A DNA stretch of 64,000 nucleotides. Source: Pseudoxanthomonas winnipegensis (GTDB taxonomy: Bacteria > Pseudomonadota > Gammaproteobacteria > Xanthomonadales > Xanthomonadaceae). The stretch is taken from positions 1 through 64,000 of the forward strand of contig NZ_SHMH01000006.1 in the NCBI RefSeq assembly GCF_004283755.1, in the 5' to 3' direction. The position numbers and the translations under genes were made by a program. Positions 30,175 through 39,543 of the stretch are shown here, in pieces (within the stretch, counting starts at the first letter, position 1; the number at the start of each line of letters is the position of its first letter). The notes beneath the pieces were generated by a model that was not told the origin of the DNA, did no database searches, and saw only the letters and a program-made list of their open reading frames with translations.

Positions 30175-31083
30175 TCAGCCCAGCCCGGTATCCATCACCA
30201 TCATCAGGCAGAAGCCCAGGGTCAGGCCGATGGTGGCCAGAGTCTCGTGGCCGTTGCGGTGCGACTCGGGGATGACCTCGTGGCTGACCGCGAACAGCAT
30301 CGCCCCGGCCGCGAACGCCAGGCCCCAAGGCAGCAGGGTGGAGAACGCGCCCACCGCCACCGCCGCCACCACCGCGCCCAGCGGCTCCACCAGACCCGAG
30401 GCCGCGCCGATCAGCACCGCGCGCCCGCGGCTCACGCCGGCCGTGGCCAGCGAGAGCGCGATCACCAGGCCTTCGGGAATGTCCTGCAGCGCGATGGCCA
30501 GGCTGAAGGGCTCGGCGTTGGCCATGCCCGAGCCGGAGGCCACGCCCACCGCCATGCCTTCGGGGATGTTGTGCAGGGTGATGGCCAGCACGAACAGCGT
30601 CACCTGCGGCGGCAGCCACTGGTGCAGGCCGCCCACGCGCGTGGTCTGGCCCTGCTGGTCCAGATGCGCATGCGGGATCACCCGGTCCATCGTCAGCATC
30701 ATCGCCACGCCCAGGCAGATGCCGACGCTGACCAGCCCGCCCGCGCCCAGCCCGCCGTAGCCCTGGTCCTTGGCCGCCTGCAGGCTGGGCACGATCAGCG
30801 AGAAGGCCGTGGCGGCCAGCATCACGCCGGCGCCGAAGCCCATCAGGCCGTCGGCCAGCGTCTGCGGCAGGCGCCGCACCGCCAGCACCGGCAGCGCGCC
30901 GGCGGCGGTGGCCGCGGCGCAGATCAGGCCGTCGCGCAGCGCCTGGCGCAGGCCGGGGCGATGCGGCCATTGGGCCAGGACTTCCTGCAGCAGCCAGGCG
31001 CCCAGCAGCAGGGCGGCCAGCGCCAGCAGCCACGGCAGCAGGCGCCGCAGCGCGGACGGGGAAGACAGGGTGTGATCGTGCAT
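30175..31083 (-). CDS. ZIP-family divalent metal transporter
   Basis: A 302-residue transporter with about eight transmembrane helices. Metal-binding motifs are LHNIPEGMAVGVA (helix 4) and LQDIPEGLVIALS (helix 5), the ZupT/GufA-type signature, plus a His-containing loop (RVIPHAHLDQQ). It should import zinc, iron or manganese. The ATG at 31083 (MHDHTLSS) is chosen because the first helix follows and the upstream extension is Arg-rich without a domain. The gene is divergent from the nrdA leader and convergent, without a gap, to the hydroxylase gene. Confidence 0.88.
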   Translation of the reverse strand: MHDHTLSSPSALRRLLPWLLALAALLLGAWLLQEVLAQWPHRPGLRQALRDGLICAAATAAGALPVLAVRRLPQTLADGLMGFGAGVMLAATAFSLIVPSLQAAKDQGYGGLGAGGLVSVGICLGVAMMLTMDRVIPHAHLDQQGQTTRVGGLHQWLPPQVTLFVLAITLHNIPEGMAVGVASGSGMANAEPFSLAIALQDIPEGLVIALSLATAGVSRGRAVLIGAASGLVEPLGAVVAAVAVGAFSTLLPWGLAFAAGAMLFAVSHEVIPESHRNGHETLATIGLTLGFCLMMVMDTGLG

Positions 31084-31327
31084 GGCAGGGGCTTCGTGGG
31101 CGGAAGGGGCGCGCGTGCGCTCGGGGTGCCGTTGTCCGCAACGGGACCGAAGGTGCCTGCCCAACATCGGACACCGACGGGCAAGGGCGCGTCAACCGTG
31201 CTGCAGCGCACACCGGCCGGGAATGCTCCACGCGCCAGAAATCCGTGAAACCCGCATGGCATCAGGACCTTCCCTTTTGTCACTACATTTGGCGTTGACG
31301 GGCGTGGGTGACCCCACTATCTTGGGG

Positions 31328-31535
31328 TCGTCGGTTCCTCGCGGCCACAAGCCGCGGGGATGAAAAGGGAAGCCGGTGCGGCCTTGCGGCCCACTCCGGC
31401 ACTGCCCCGCAGCGGTGATTGGGAACGACCCCGCCATCTGCACTGAGGCCCCCGGTGGCCTTGGGAAGCGGTGGGTTAGGAGAAGCAGGACTGTGTCCTG
31501 GCTTCACGCCCGTCAGTCCGAAGACCTGCCGACAG
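31328..31535 (+). promoter_or_regulatory. Cobalamin riboswitch upstream of nrdA
   Basis: All aptamer landmarks are present: AAAAGGGAAGCCGGTGCG at 31363-31380, the B12 box ACTGCCCCGCAGCGGTGATT at 31401-31420, and CAGTCCGAAGACCTGCCGAC at 31513-31532. The nrdA start is about 200 bases further on. It is a better consensus match than the metE copy. Cobalamin would repress class Ia ribonucleotide reductase, as known for Streptomyces nrdAB. Confidence 0.94.
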
Positions 31536-31735
31536 TCGCGCGCAAGCACCTCGCGCGGCGCCGGCCGCGGTGTCTTTCGAGGGAGAGACGGCTGGTGACG
31601 CAAGGCCCGACCACGAACGCCGTTCGTGCGGTCGCGGCTTCTGCGACGCCGCCGTTTCACCCTCGGTCGCCCGGCCCCTGTTGCGCCCTCGTGGGAAGGC
31701 GCAATGCGTGCATCTACGCATGGAGAGTTCCGACC

Positions 31736-34153
31736 GTGACCCAGACCGATTCCGCCGTGGCCCAGCGCCCGGCCGACGCCGCCTTCTCGCTGACCCCGCC
31801 GCCCACCGCCACGGCCATGCGCGTGACCAAGCGCAACGGTGGCAGCGAGGCGGTGGACCTGAACAAGATCGTGCGCGCCGTGCAGCGCTGCGCCGAAGGC
31901 CTGCACGCGGTCGATCCGATGCGCGTGGCCACGCGCACCATCTCCGGCCTGTACGACGGCGCCACGACGCAGGAGCTGGACGAGCTGTCCATCCGCACCG
32001 CCGCGCTGCTGATCGGCGAGGAGCCCGAGTACGGCCGCCTGGCCGCGCGCCTGCTGGCCAACTTCATCGCCAAGGAGGTCTCCGGCCAGGAGATCCATGC
32101 CTTCTCCCAGTCGGTGGCCCGCGGCCATGAGGTCGGCCTGATCAACGAGCGCCTGCTGAACTTCGTGCAGGTCAATGCGCGCAAGCTCAACGACGCCGTC
32201 GACGCCGGCCTGGACCGCGAGTTCGAGTACTTCGGCCTGCGCACCCTGTACGACCGCTACCTGCTGCGCCACCCGCACAGCCGCAAGGTGATCGAGACCC
32301 CGCAGCAGTTCTTCCTGCGCATCGCCAGCGCATTGAGCGAGGACGTGCCGGAGGCCCTTGCGCTGTACCAGCGCATGGCGCACCTGGACTACCTGCCGTC
32401 CAGCCCCACGCTGTTCAATTCCGGCACCACGCACGAGCAGCTCTCCAGCTGCTTCCTGCTGGACTCGCCGCAGGATTCGCTGGAGTCGATCTACGCCAAG
32501 TACGGCGACATCGCGCAGCTGTCCAAGTTCTCCGGCGGCATCGGCGTGAGCTACTCGCGCGTGCGTGCGCGCGGCTCGCTGATCAAGTCCACCAACGGCC
32601 ATTCCAACGGCATCGTGCCGTGGCTGAAGACGCTGGATTCCTCGGTGGCGGCGGTCAACCAGGGCGGCAAGCGCAAGGGCGCGGCCTGCGTCTACCTGGA
32701 GACCTGGCACGCGGACATCGACGACTTCCTCGAGCTGCGCGACAACGCCGGCGACGACGCGCGCCGCACGCACAACCTCAACCTGGCCAACTGGGTGCCG
32801 GACCTGTTCATGGCGCGCGTGGAAGCGGACAAGCCGTGGTCGCTGTTCGATCCCAAGGCCGTGCCGGAGCTGACCGACCTGTACGGCGAGGCCTTCGAGC
32901 GCGCCTACGAGCAGGCCGAGGCGCAGGGCAAGGCCAGCAAGACCGTGCCGGCGCGCAAGCTGTACGCGCGGATGATGCGCACCCTGGCCGAGACCGGCAA
33001 CGGCTGGATGACCTTCAAGGACAAGTGCAACAAGGCGTCCAACCAGACCCTGCGCCCGGGCAACGTGATCCATCTGTCCAACCTGTGCACCGAGATCCTG
33101 GAGGTCACCTCCAACGAGGAGACCGCGGTGTGCAACCTGGGCTCGATCAACCTGGGCCGCCACTTCGACGAGTACGGCGACTTCGACTACGACAAGCTGG
33201 CCGAGACCGTGCGCCTGGCCGTGCGTCAGCTGGACCGCGTGATCGATCTGAACTTCTACCCGATCGAGACCGCGCGCCGCGGCAACCTGCGCTGGCGCCC
33301 GGTCGGCCTGGGCTGCATGGGCCTGCAGGACGTGTTCTTCCGCAAGCGCCTGGCCTTCGACAGCGCCGAGGCGCGCGCGATCAGCAGGAAGATCGCCGAG
33401 ACGATCTACTTCCACGCGCTGGAGACCTCGTGCGAGCTGGCGCAGGAGCGCGGCAAGCATCCGTCCTTCGCCGACACCCGCGCCGCCCAGGGCGAGCTGC
33501 AGTTCGACGCCTGGGGCGTGGTGCCCGAGGACACCGCGCGCTGGGACGCGCTGCGCGAGCGCATCCAGCAGCACGGCCTGCGTAACTCGCTGCTGATCGC
33601 CATCGCCCCGACCGCGACCATCGCCTCGATCGCCGGCTGCTACGAGTGCGTGGAGCCGCAGGTGTCCAACCTGTTCAAGCGCGAGACGCTGTCCGGCGAC
33701 TTCCTGCAGGTCAACCGCTACCTGGTGGACGAGCTGAAGAAGCTCGGCCTGTGGACGCCGGAGATGCGCGATGCGATCAAGCTGGCCGAAGGCTCGATCC
33801 AGGGCGTGGCGGAGATCCCCGAGGCCCTGCGCCTGGTCTACCGCACCGCCTGGGAGCTGCCGATGCGCTCGCTGATCGACATGGCCGCCGACCGCGGCGC
33901 CTTCATCGACCAGTCCGCCTCGCTCAACCTGTTCATGGAGAGCCCGAACATCGGCGCGCTGTCCTCCATGTACATGTACGCCTGGAAGCAGGGCATCAAG
34001 ACCACCTACTACCTGCGTTCGCGTCCGGCCACCCGCATCGCCAAGGCCACCATCAGCCACGGCGCCAGCGAGGCCCCCAAGCCGGCCTACACCCCGGTCG
34101 AGGCGGTCAGTTGCTCCCTGGAAAACCCGGAAGCCTGCGAGGCCTGCCAGTAA
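31736..34153 (+). CDS. nrdA: Class Ia ribonucleoside-diphosphate reductase, alpha subunit
   Basis: An 805-residue catalytic subunit that reduces ribonucleotides to deoxyribonucleotides. An ATP-cone allosteric domain is at about 22-115 (RVTKRNGGSEAVDLNKIVRA). Active-site cysteines are Cys239 (SCFLL), Cys451 (LCTEI) and Cys466 (VCNLGS); the radical-transfer pair is Tyr758-Tyr759 (TYYLRS). The tail EACEACQ has the Cys801/Cys804 redox pair. The start is a GTG at 31736 with GGAGAG upstream; the frame stays open through the riboswitch but that part is not coding. It is controlled by the cobalamin riboswitch. nrdB lies 750 bases downstream, separated by two small genes and two terminators, which is unusual. 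Confidence 0.96.
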   Translation: MTQTDSAVAQRPADAAFSLTPPPTATAMRVTKRNGGSEAVDLNKIVRAVQRCAEGLHAVDPMRVATRTISGLYDGATTQELDELSIRTAALLIGEEPEYGRLAARLLANFIAKEVSGQEIHAFSQSVARGHEVGLINERLLNFVQVNARKLNDAVDAGLDREFEYFGLRTLYDRYLLRHPHSRKVIETPQQFFLRIASALSEDVPEALALYQRMAHLDYLPSSPTLFNSGTTHEQLSSCFLLDSPQDSLESIYAKYGDIAQLSKFSGGIGVSYSRVRARGSLIKSTNGHSNGIVPWLKTLDSSVAAVNQGGKRKGAACVYLETWHADIDDFLELRDNAGDDARRTHNLNLANWVPDLFMARVEADKPWSLFDPKAVPELTDLYGEAFERAYEQAEAQGKASKTVPARKLYARMMRTLAETGNGWMTFKDKCNKASNQTLRPGNVIHLSNLCTEILEVTSNEETAVCNLGSINLGRHFDEYGDFDYDKLAETVRLAVRQLDRVIDLNFYPIETARRGNLRWRPVGLGCMGLQDVFFRKRLAFDSAEARAISRKIAETIYFHALETSCELAQERGKHPSFADTRAAQGELQFDAWGVVPEDTARWDALRERIQQHGLRNSLLIAIAPTATIASIAGCYECVEPQVSNLFKRETLSGDFLQVNRYLVDELKKLGLWTPEMRDAIKLAEGSIQGVAEIPEALRLVYRTAWELPMRSLIDMAADRGAFIDQSASLNLFMESPNIGALSSMYMYAWKQGIKTTYYLRSRPATRIAKATISHGASEAPKPAYTPVEAVSCSLENPEACEACQ

Positions 34154-34159
34154 GAAAAA

Positions 34160-34193
34160 AGAAGGGGCCGAACTGTCATTCGGCCCCTTCTGG
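34160..34193 (+). terminator. Terminator after nrdA
   Basis: GAAGGGGCCGAA (34161-34172) pairs with TTCGGCCCCTTC (34179-34190) across CTGTCA. A-rich bases flank the 5' side and the tail is TGGTTGCTTC. It lies 8 bases after the nrdA stop and should reduce read-through toward nrdB. Confidence 0.8.
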
Positions 34194-34350
34194 TTGCTTC
34201 ACCAAAACATCCATGTCGCTTGAGCGGGGTGTCTTGGGTTGGCTACTTCTGTCTAGGAAGTCCATAAATCATAACCGCAATTGATGCGGACTGATCGGAA
34301 GCCGATCGAAGTTTTGAGCTCAAGCATCTCTGGCAAATAGGAGAAGCTTC

Positions 34351-34521
34351 ATGGCTACAAATCCGCCGAAAGGCGATGGTCATCGCAATGGCGCAGTACG
34401 TGATCGTTCGCAGTTCAAGACTCCCTCAGGAAATTTCGCAAAACGTGGTCCAGATGGAAGAATCATGGATGTGAAAACGAGCGCCAAGACTCCGTTCAAG
34501 GGAGTAAGGAAAGAAAAGTGA
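34351..34521 (+). CDS. Small basic protein, first gene of a low-GC two-gene cassette
   Basis: A 56-residue, strongly basic, hydrophilic protein with no hydrophobic core, probably disordered alone or when unbound. It starts MATNPPKGDGHRNGAVRDRS and ends TPFKGVRKEK. AGGAG sits 6 bases before the ATG at 34351. From memory, small proteins sharing the GDGHR-GAV-RSQ start and FKGVRKE end are common unnamed proteins in proteobacteria, but I cannot verify that here. Codon use is A/T-richer than in nrdA and nrdB, pointing to acquisition. It is followed 57 bases later by a second small gene. Function unknown; a nucleic-acid-binding or partner-protein role is only a guess from its charge. Confidence 0.82.
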   Translation: MATNPPKGDGHRNGAVRDRSQFKTPSGNFAKRGPDGRIMDVKTSAKTPFKGVRKEK

Positions 34522-34578
34522 TTCGATCTCGCACAAGGATGTGCACTCCTACCTGCGAAGTAAGTTCGGAGAAGCTAA

Positions 34579-34848
34579 ATGCAAATAAAGATGGCGCATT
34601 TACGAGAGCGGTCTACGACTGGAGCTTGGGTCAATTTTGCGGTGTTCTCCGCTTCGTCAGCGGTTGGGAACAATGATGCTGCGTTGGCGCACCTGACAGC
34701 TCAAGCTCGAAGGCTAGGGCTTCAAGTTGATCAAGCAGCGTTGGCTTTCAGCTCCGCGGGCCGCGTTCGATTTTACGGAACAAAGAACTTGGTCAACTAT
34801 CTGTCTAAGCGTGGTGTACCGCGCTGGACACACACGATAGACATTTAA
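34579..34848 (+). CDS. Small protein, second gene of the low-GC cassette
   Basis: An 89-residue protein that I do not recognise. It looks globular with alternating beta and alpha segments: GAWVNFAVFSASSAV (strand), LAHLTAQARRLGLQV (helix), ALAFSSAGRVRFYGT (strands) and KNLVNYLSKRGVP (helix), ending RWTHTIDI. The start at 34579 has GGAG 8 bases upstream; an in-frame ATG at 34591 would give MAHLRERS. No signal peptide or membrane helix. GC content is about half, against about two-thirds nearby. A strong terminator follows directly, so the cassette is a self-contained unit inserted between nrdA and nrdB. Confidence 0.82.
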   Translation: MQIKMAHLRERSTTGAWVNFAVFSASSAVGNNDAALAHLTAQARRLGLQVDQAALAFSSAGRVRFYGTKNLVNYLSKRGVPRWTHTIDI

Positions 34849-34859
34849 TTTTTACCTTT

Positions 34860-34886
34860 GGTGGGACTTCGGTCCCACCTATTTTT
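34860..34886 (+). terminator. Terminator of the low-GC cassette, directly upstream of nrdB
   Basis: GGTGGGAC (34860-34867) pairs with GTCCCACC (34872-34879) across a TTCG tetraloop and is followed by TATTTTT. It is a canonical intrinsic terminator ending about 20 bases before the nrdB start, leaving little room for an nrdB promoter. Confidence 0.88.
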
Positions 34887-34904
34887 CTTAGGAATTCACA
34901 CACC

Positions 34905-35924
34905 ATGTCCGCTCAACCCCGTCAGATGCTGCTCGATCCCGGTTTCGAACTGACCCTGCGCCCGATGCGCTATCCGCAGTTCTACGACATGTATCGCGAC
35001 GCCATCAAGAACAGCTGGACGGTGGACGAGATCAACTTCCAGATCGACATCACCGATCTGCACGACAAGATGACCCCGGCCGATCGCCATCTGATCCATC
35101 GGCTGGTCGCCTTCTTCGCCACCGGCGATTCGATCGTGTCCAACAACCTGGTGCTGAACCTGTACCAGCACCTCAATGCGCCCGAAGCGCGCATGTACCT
35201 CTCGCGCCAGCTGTACGAGGAAGCGCTGCACGTGCAGTTCTACCTGACCCTGCTGGACAACTACCTGCCGGATCCGGGCGAGCGCGCCAAGGCCTTCGCC
35301 GCGGTCGACAACATCCCCTCGATCAAGAAGAAGGCCGACTTCTGCTTCAAGTGGATGGACACCATCCAGGACCTCAAGCGCCTGGAGACGCGCGCGCACC
35401 GCCGCCAGTTCCTGCTCAACCAGATCTGCTTCGCCGCCTGCATCGAGGGCCTGTTCTTCTTCGCCGCCTTCGCCTACGTCTACTACTTCCGCTCGCGCGG
35501 TCTGCTGCCGGGCCTGGCCTCGGGCACCAACTGGGTGTTCCGCGACGAGAGCTGCCACATGGCCTTCGCCTTCGAGGGCGTGCGCGTGGTGCGCGAGGAG
35601 GAGCCGGACCTGTTCGACGCCGACATGCAGCAGCAGGTCTACGACATGCTGGAAGAGGCGATCGAGTGCGAGCTGCAGTTCGCCGAGGACGTGCTGTCCG
35701 GCGGCGTGGCCGGCATCTCCACCCGCGACATGCGCCAGTACCTGCAGCACTGCGCGGACAACCACTTCGCCAAGCTGGGCATGGCGCGCAAGTACAACGT
35801 GCGCAATCCGCTGCCCTTCATGGAGCTGCAGGACGTGCAGGAGCTGACCAACTTCTTCGAGAGGCGGGTGTCGTCCTACCAGGTCGGCGTGCAGGGCGAG
35901 GTCGGCTTCGATCACGCCTTCTGA
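34905..35924 (+). CDS. nrdB: Class Ia ribonucleoside-diphosphate reductase, beta subunit
   Basis: A 339-residue di-iron radical subunit. Metal ligands are Asp75 (FATGDSIV), Glu106 and His109 (YEEALHVQFY), a Glu in CIEGLFFFAAF, and Glu and His in DESCHMAF. The radical tyrosine is Tyr113, at the E-x2-H-x3-Y spacing of E. coli Tyr122. AGGA precedes the ATG at 34905. It should act with NrdA, but two terminators and a foreign-looking cassette lie between the genes, so expression must rely on read-through or on a promoter inside the cassette region. Confidence 0.96.
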   Translation: MSAQPRQMLLDPGFELTLRPMRYPQFYDMYRDAIKNSWTVDEINFQIDITDLHDKMTPADRHLIHRLVAFFATGDSIVSNNLVLNLYQHLNAPEARMYLSRQLYEEALHVQFYLTLLDNYLPDPGERAKAFAAVDNIPSIKKKADFCFKWMDTIQDLKRLETRAHRRQFLLNQICFAACIEGLFFFAAFAYVYYFRSRGLLPGLASGTNWVFRDESCHMAFAFEGVRVVREEEPDLFDADMQQQVYDMLEEAIECELQFAEDVLSGGVAGISTRDMRQYLQHCADNHFAKLGMARKYNVRNPLPFMELQDVQELTNFFERRVSSYQVGVQGEVGFDHAF

Positions 35925-36077
35925 GGGCGCCGCACGATACCGACGCCGCGCTGGAAACGTTTACGGGCGGAAAAGGTCGCCAAAACACCGCATCTGACTG
36001 CCTGACGGGCTTAAGTCGAGGCCAGGCGTGCCGTTAGTCTGGGGGATATCCGTCCCCGCAGACCGCGCTTCCCCGCC

Positions 36078-39043
36078 ATGCACGCCCGTCGCGCCTCGGC
36101 GCGCACCATCGCCATGCTCCGGCTCGGTCGCGCCTTCGGCGCGGCGCTGGCGCTGCTGTGCGTGGTCGGGCCCGTGGCCGCCCAGGTCGCCTCGCTGCGG
36201 GTCTACGGCACGGCCGATGGCCTGCGCAGCCTGGGCGCCGACTGCCTGGTCGAGGATCCGCAGGCCAACGTCTACGCCTGCACCTACGGCGGCCTGTACC
36301 GCTACGAGGGCGAGCGCTTCGAACGCGTCGGCGCCGGTGCGGGTCTGGACGATGCCTATGTGATGAACGCCTCGCCGGCGCCGGATGGGCGCGGGCTGTG
36401 GGTCGCCACCGCGGCCAACCTGTACTTCTGGGACGGCGACCGGGCCGTGCGCGTGCTCGACCCGGCCGGGTCGCCGCTTCCCTTCGAGGTCGGCCACAAC
36501 GTCGCGGCGCTGGCCGACGGTGCGGTGGCGCTGAGCTATAGCCGCGCGCTGCGCGCGACCCGCGACGCGGACGGGCACTGGAAGACGCGCGCGCTGTTCG
36601 ACCGGGCCGCCGAACAGGCCCACCCCGAGCTGGCCGAGCTGGGCGCGGTCTACCGCGATGGCCGCGCGCTGTGGTTCGGCTGCGGCCAGACCGTTTGCCG
36701 CCGCACCGACGATGGCCAGGTGCGCGTCTACGGGCCCGGCGACGGCGTGCCGCGCGATGCCTGGACCGCGTTCCTGCGCGACCGTCGCGGCACGCTGTGG
36801 GCGCGTAGCCCGCGCCACATCCTGGTGCTGGCACCGGGCGCGACGCGCTTCGAGGAGCGGCCGGTGCCGCCGCCTTCGATGCAGGCCACCACCACGCGCC
36901 ACCTGGACCTGACCGAGGACCGCCAGGGCCGCGTGCTGACCCGCAGCGACGGCGGCATGCTGCGCTGGGACGGTCGCTGGGAGCGGTTCGACACCCGCAA
37001 CGGGCTGCCCGATCTTCCGCCCAACGCGCTGCTGGCCAGCCGCAGCGGCGAGCTGTGGATGTCCTACCCCGGCCTGGGTGTGCTGCGCTGGCGCGGCTAT
37101 GCCGGCGTGGAGAACTGGGGCCCGGGCAACGGCCTGCAGGGCCTGCCCAACTGGTCGCTGGCGCGCGATGCGCAGGGCGCGATGCTGTTCGGCAACGAGC
37201 GCGACCTGCACCGCCTGACCGCCGGCGATGGCCGCATCCAGACCCTGCACAATCTGCTGGGCGAGCCGGTGCGCGATGTGTTCGCGCTGACCCTGGGCCC
37301 GGACCAGGCGGTATGGGTGGCGCTGTATCGCGGCCAGCTGCTGCGCCTGCAGGGCGACGAGCTGAAGGCCGCCGCGACCCTGCCGGCCAAGCTGCGTCGC
37401 ATCTTCTTCGACGATCGCCAGCGCCTGTGGATCTGCACGACCGAAGGCGTGTACCTGATCGACGATCTGGCCCATCCGGTCGCCCGGCGCTTCGAGGCGC
37501 TGCCGGCGGTGAGCTTCGGCGACGTCGAGCAGGACGCGCAGGGGCGGCTGTGGTTCGCCGGCAAGGCCGGGGTGATGCGCCTGGAACGCGACGACCGCGT
37601 CACCAGGATCCACGCGCAGGGCGACATGCCCAATACGCTGTTCGACAAGCTCTCGATCGGGCGCGACGGCACGCTGTGGCTCAGCGTGGACGATGCGGGC
37701 CTGTTCCGCGGCCCGATCGGCCAGGGCGACACGCTGACCCTGAAGGAAGTCGAGGACCCGCTGCTGCGCGATGCGATTCCCTACTTCATCCGCCACGACC
37801 GCGCCGGCCGGCTCTGGGTCGGCGGCAGCATGGGCCTGGACGTGCTGCAGGACGGCAAGTGGACGCGGCTGCACGAGGCCAACGGCCTGATCAGCGAGGA
37901 CATCTCCGAGGGCGGGTTCTTCGAGGACCGCGACGGCTCGGTGTGGATCGGCACCTCGCGCGGCGTCAGCCACCTGCTGCATCCGGAGCAGCTGCTGGCG
38001 CGCACGCCGATGGCGCTCAACATCGCCCGGGTCGAACGCGGCGGGCAGCGCATCGACTCGGACGCGGTGCTGCCGTGGGAACAGCTGCCGGTGCGCATGA
38101 CCCTGTCCACGCCCGGCAGCATCGCCGGGACCGACATGCTGAAGTTCCGCTACCGCCTGCGCGATCGCCAGGACGCGTGGATCGAGACCAATTCGCGCAC
38201 GCTGGATTTCCCGCTGCTGGGCTCGGGCAAGCAGGTGATCGAGGTGCAGGCGCTGGACGTCGGCCGGCGCGCGCAGTCGGAGGTGGTGACCTTCGGCTTC
38301 GAGGTGCGCCCGCCATGGTGGCGCTCGCCGCTGCTGCTGGCGCTGTGGGGCGTCCTGGCGGTCGCGCTGGTCGGCAGCCTGTGGCGCTGGCGCGTGCACG
38401 CCATCGTCAAGCACAAGCAGCAGCTCGAACGCCTGGTCGCCGCGCGCACCGCCGAACTGGAGGCCGACAAGCGCGCGCTGGAACTGGCGCGCACCGCGCT
38501 GCAGGTGCAGGCCACCCACGACGGCCTGACCGGCCTGCACAACCGCACCAGCATCATGGAGCAGCTCGAGCGCGAGGCCGTGCGCGCCCATGCCGCCGGG
38601 ACGCAGCTGGCGATCGCGCTGCTGGACCTGGACCACTTCAAGCAGGTCAACGACACCCACGGCCACCTGGTCGGCGACGTGGTGCTGGCCGGCGTCGCCG
38701 ACCGCCTGGCCCACAACATGCGCGGCTCGGACATCATCGGCCGCTACGGCGGCGAGGAGCTGCTCGGCGTGATGCCCGGCCTGCAGCCGCCGGCCGGCGG
38801 CTGCAGGCGCTGCACGACGCGGTGGGCGCCAAGCCGCTGGTCATCGATGGCCTCTCGCTGCGCGTGACCTGCTCGATCGGCGTGGCCTGGCTGCAGCCGG
38901 GCGAGACGCCCAACGCGCTGCTGCGGCGCGCCGACCACGCGCTCTACCAGGCCAAGCGCGAAGGGCGCAATCGTGTGGTGGTGGCCACGCACGAAGGGAT
39001 CGCCAGCGACCAGGCCCCTGGCGCGGCCCCGGCCCTGGTCTGA
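36078..39043 (+). pseudogene. Two-component-propeller diguanylate cyclase with a frameshift in GGDEF
   Basis: Domains in order: signal peptide (about 1-36), a periplasmic beta-propeller of Reg_prop repeats (about 40-630, e.g. DRDGSVWIGTSRGVSHLL), a Y_Y_Y domain (about 655-745), a transmembrane helix (about 750-772), a coiled coil and a GGDEF domain. The catalytic motif is GGEEL (891-895) and the inhibitory site RxxD is RGSD five residues before it. After EELLGVMPGL the frame breaks: frame one stops at 38867, while the rest of the domain (LQALHDAVGAKPL, SIGVAWL, RRADHALYQAKREGRN) continues in another frame to 39043. One base lost (or two gained) near 38765-38800 explains this. If genuine, cyclase activity is abolished; if an error, it makes cyclic-di-GMP in response to a periplasmic ligand. 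Confidence 0.85.
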
Positions 39044-39126
39044 TCGCCGCGCGCGGTTCCGGCGCGCGACAATGGTCGCCCGGCCGTCGCCTGCGCGGCC
39101 GTCCCCCCGATCAGGAGCTTGTCCGC

Positions 39127-39543
39127 ATGTCCGAGGCCCCCGCCGCCGAAGCCCGCCCCACCGAGGCGCGCCTGTTGCACATGGTCTTTCCCGACCACAC
39201 CAACCACCTGGGCACGCTGTTCGGTGGTCAGGCGCTGGCCTGGATGGACATGGCCGCCTTCATCGTCGCCTCGCGCTACGCGCGCACCACGGTCGTCACC
39301 GCGCGTTCGGAGCAGGTGGACTTCAACCAGCCGATCCGCAAGGGCGACCTGGTCGAGGTCATCGCCACCATCGTCAAGGTCGGGCGCAGCTCGATGAACG
39401 TGGACGTGGAAGTGGTCACCGAGGACCTGCTCAGCGGCGAGCGCAAGCTGTGCACGCGCGGGCGCTTCGTGATGATCGCGCTGGATCCGCTGGGACGCCC
39501 GACCGCCGCCCCGCCGCTGCCGGTGGCTAGCGCGCAGGGATGA
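39127..39543 (+). CDS. yciA: Acyl-CoA thioesterase, YciA-like hotdog fold
   Basis: A 138-residue cytoplasmic thioesterase hydrolysing acyl-CoA. The YciA signature HLGTLFGGQALAWMDMAAFI (27-46) holds the catalytic Asp in AWMD, and SEQVDFNQPIRKGDLVEV follows. AGGAG lies upstream of the ATG at 39127. Its 3' end overlaps the convergent GH18 gene by 17 bases. Confidence 0.95.
   Translation: MSEAPAAEARPTEARLLHMVFPDHTNHLGTLFGGQALAWMDMAAFIVASRYARTTVVTARSEQVDFNQPIRKGDLVEVIATIVKVGRSSMNVDVEVVTEDLLSGERKLCTRGRFVMIALDPLGRPTAAPPLPVASAQG

Noticed and set aside
30247..31248. Plus-strand 333-codon Gln/His-rich frame
   Set aside because: It is the shadow of the ZIP transporter gene on the minus strand.
31376..31735. 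Upstream extension of the nrdA frame to 31376
   Set aside because: It runs through the cobalamin riboswitch and lacks protein-like sequence. The GTG at 31736 with its ribosome binding site is the better start.
34192..34904. A prophage or integrative element at nrdA-nrdB
   Set aside because: Only two small genes are present. No integrase, transposase, attachment-site repeat or tRNA was seen, so it is described as a cassette only.
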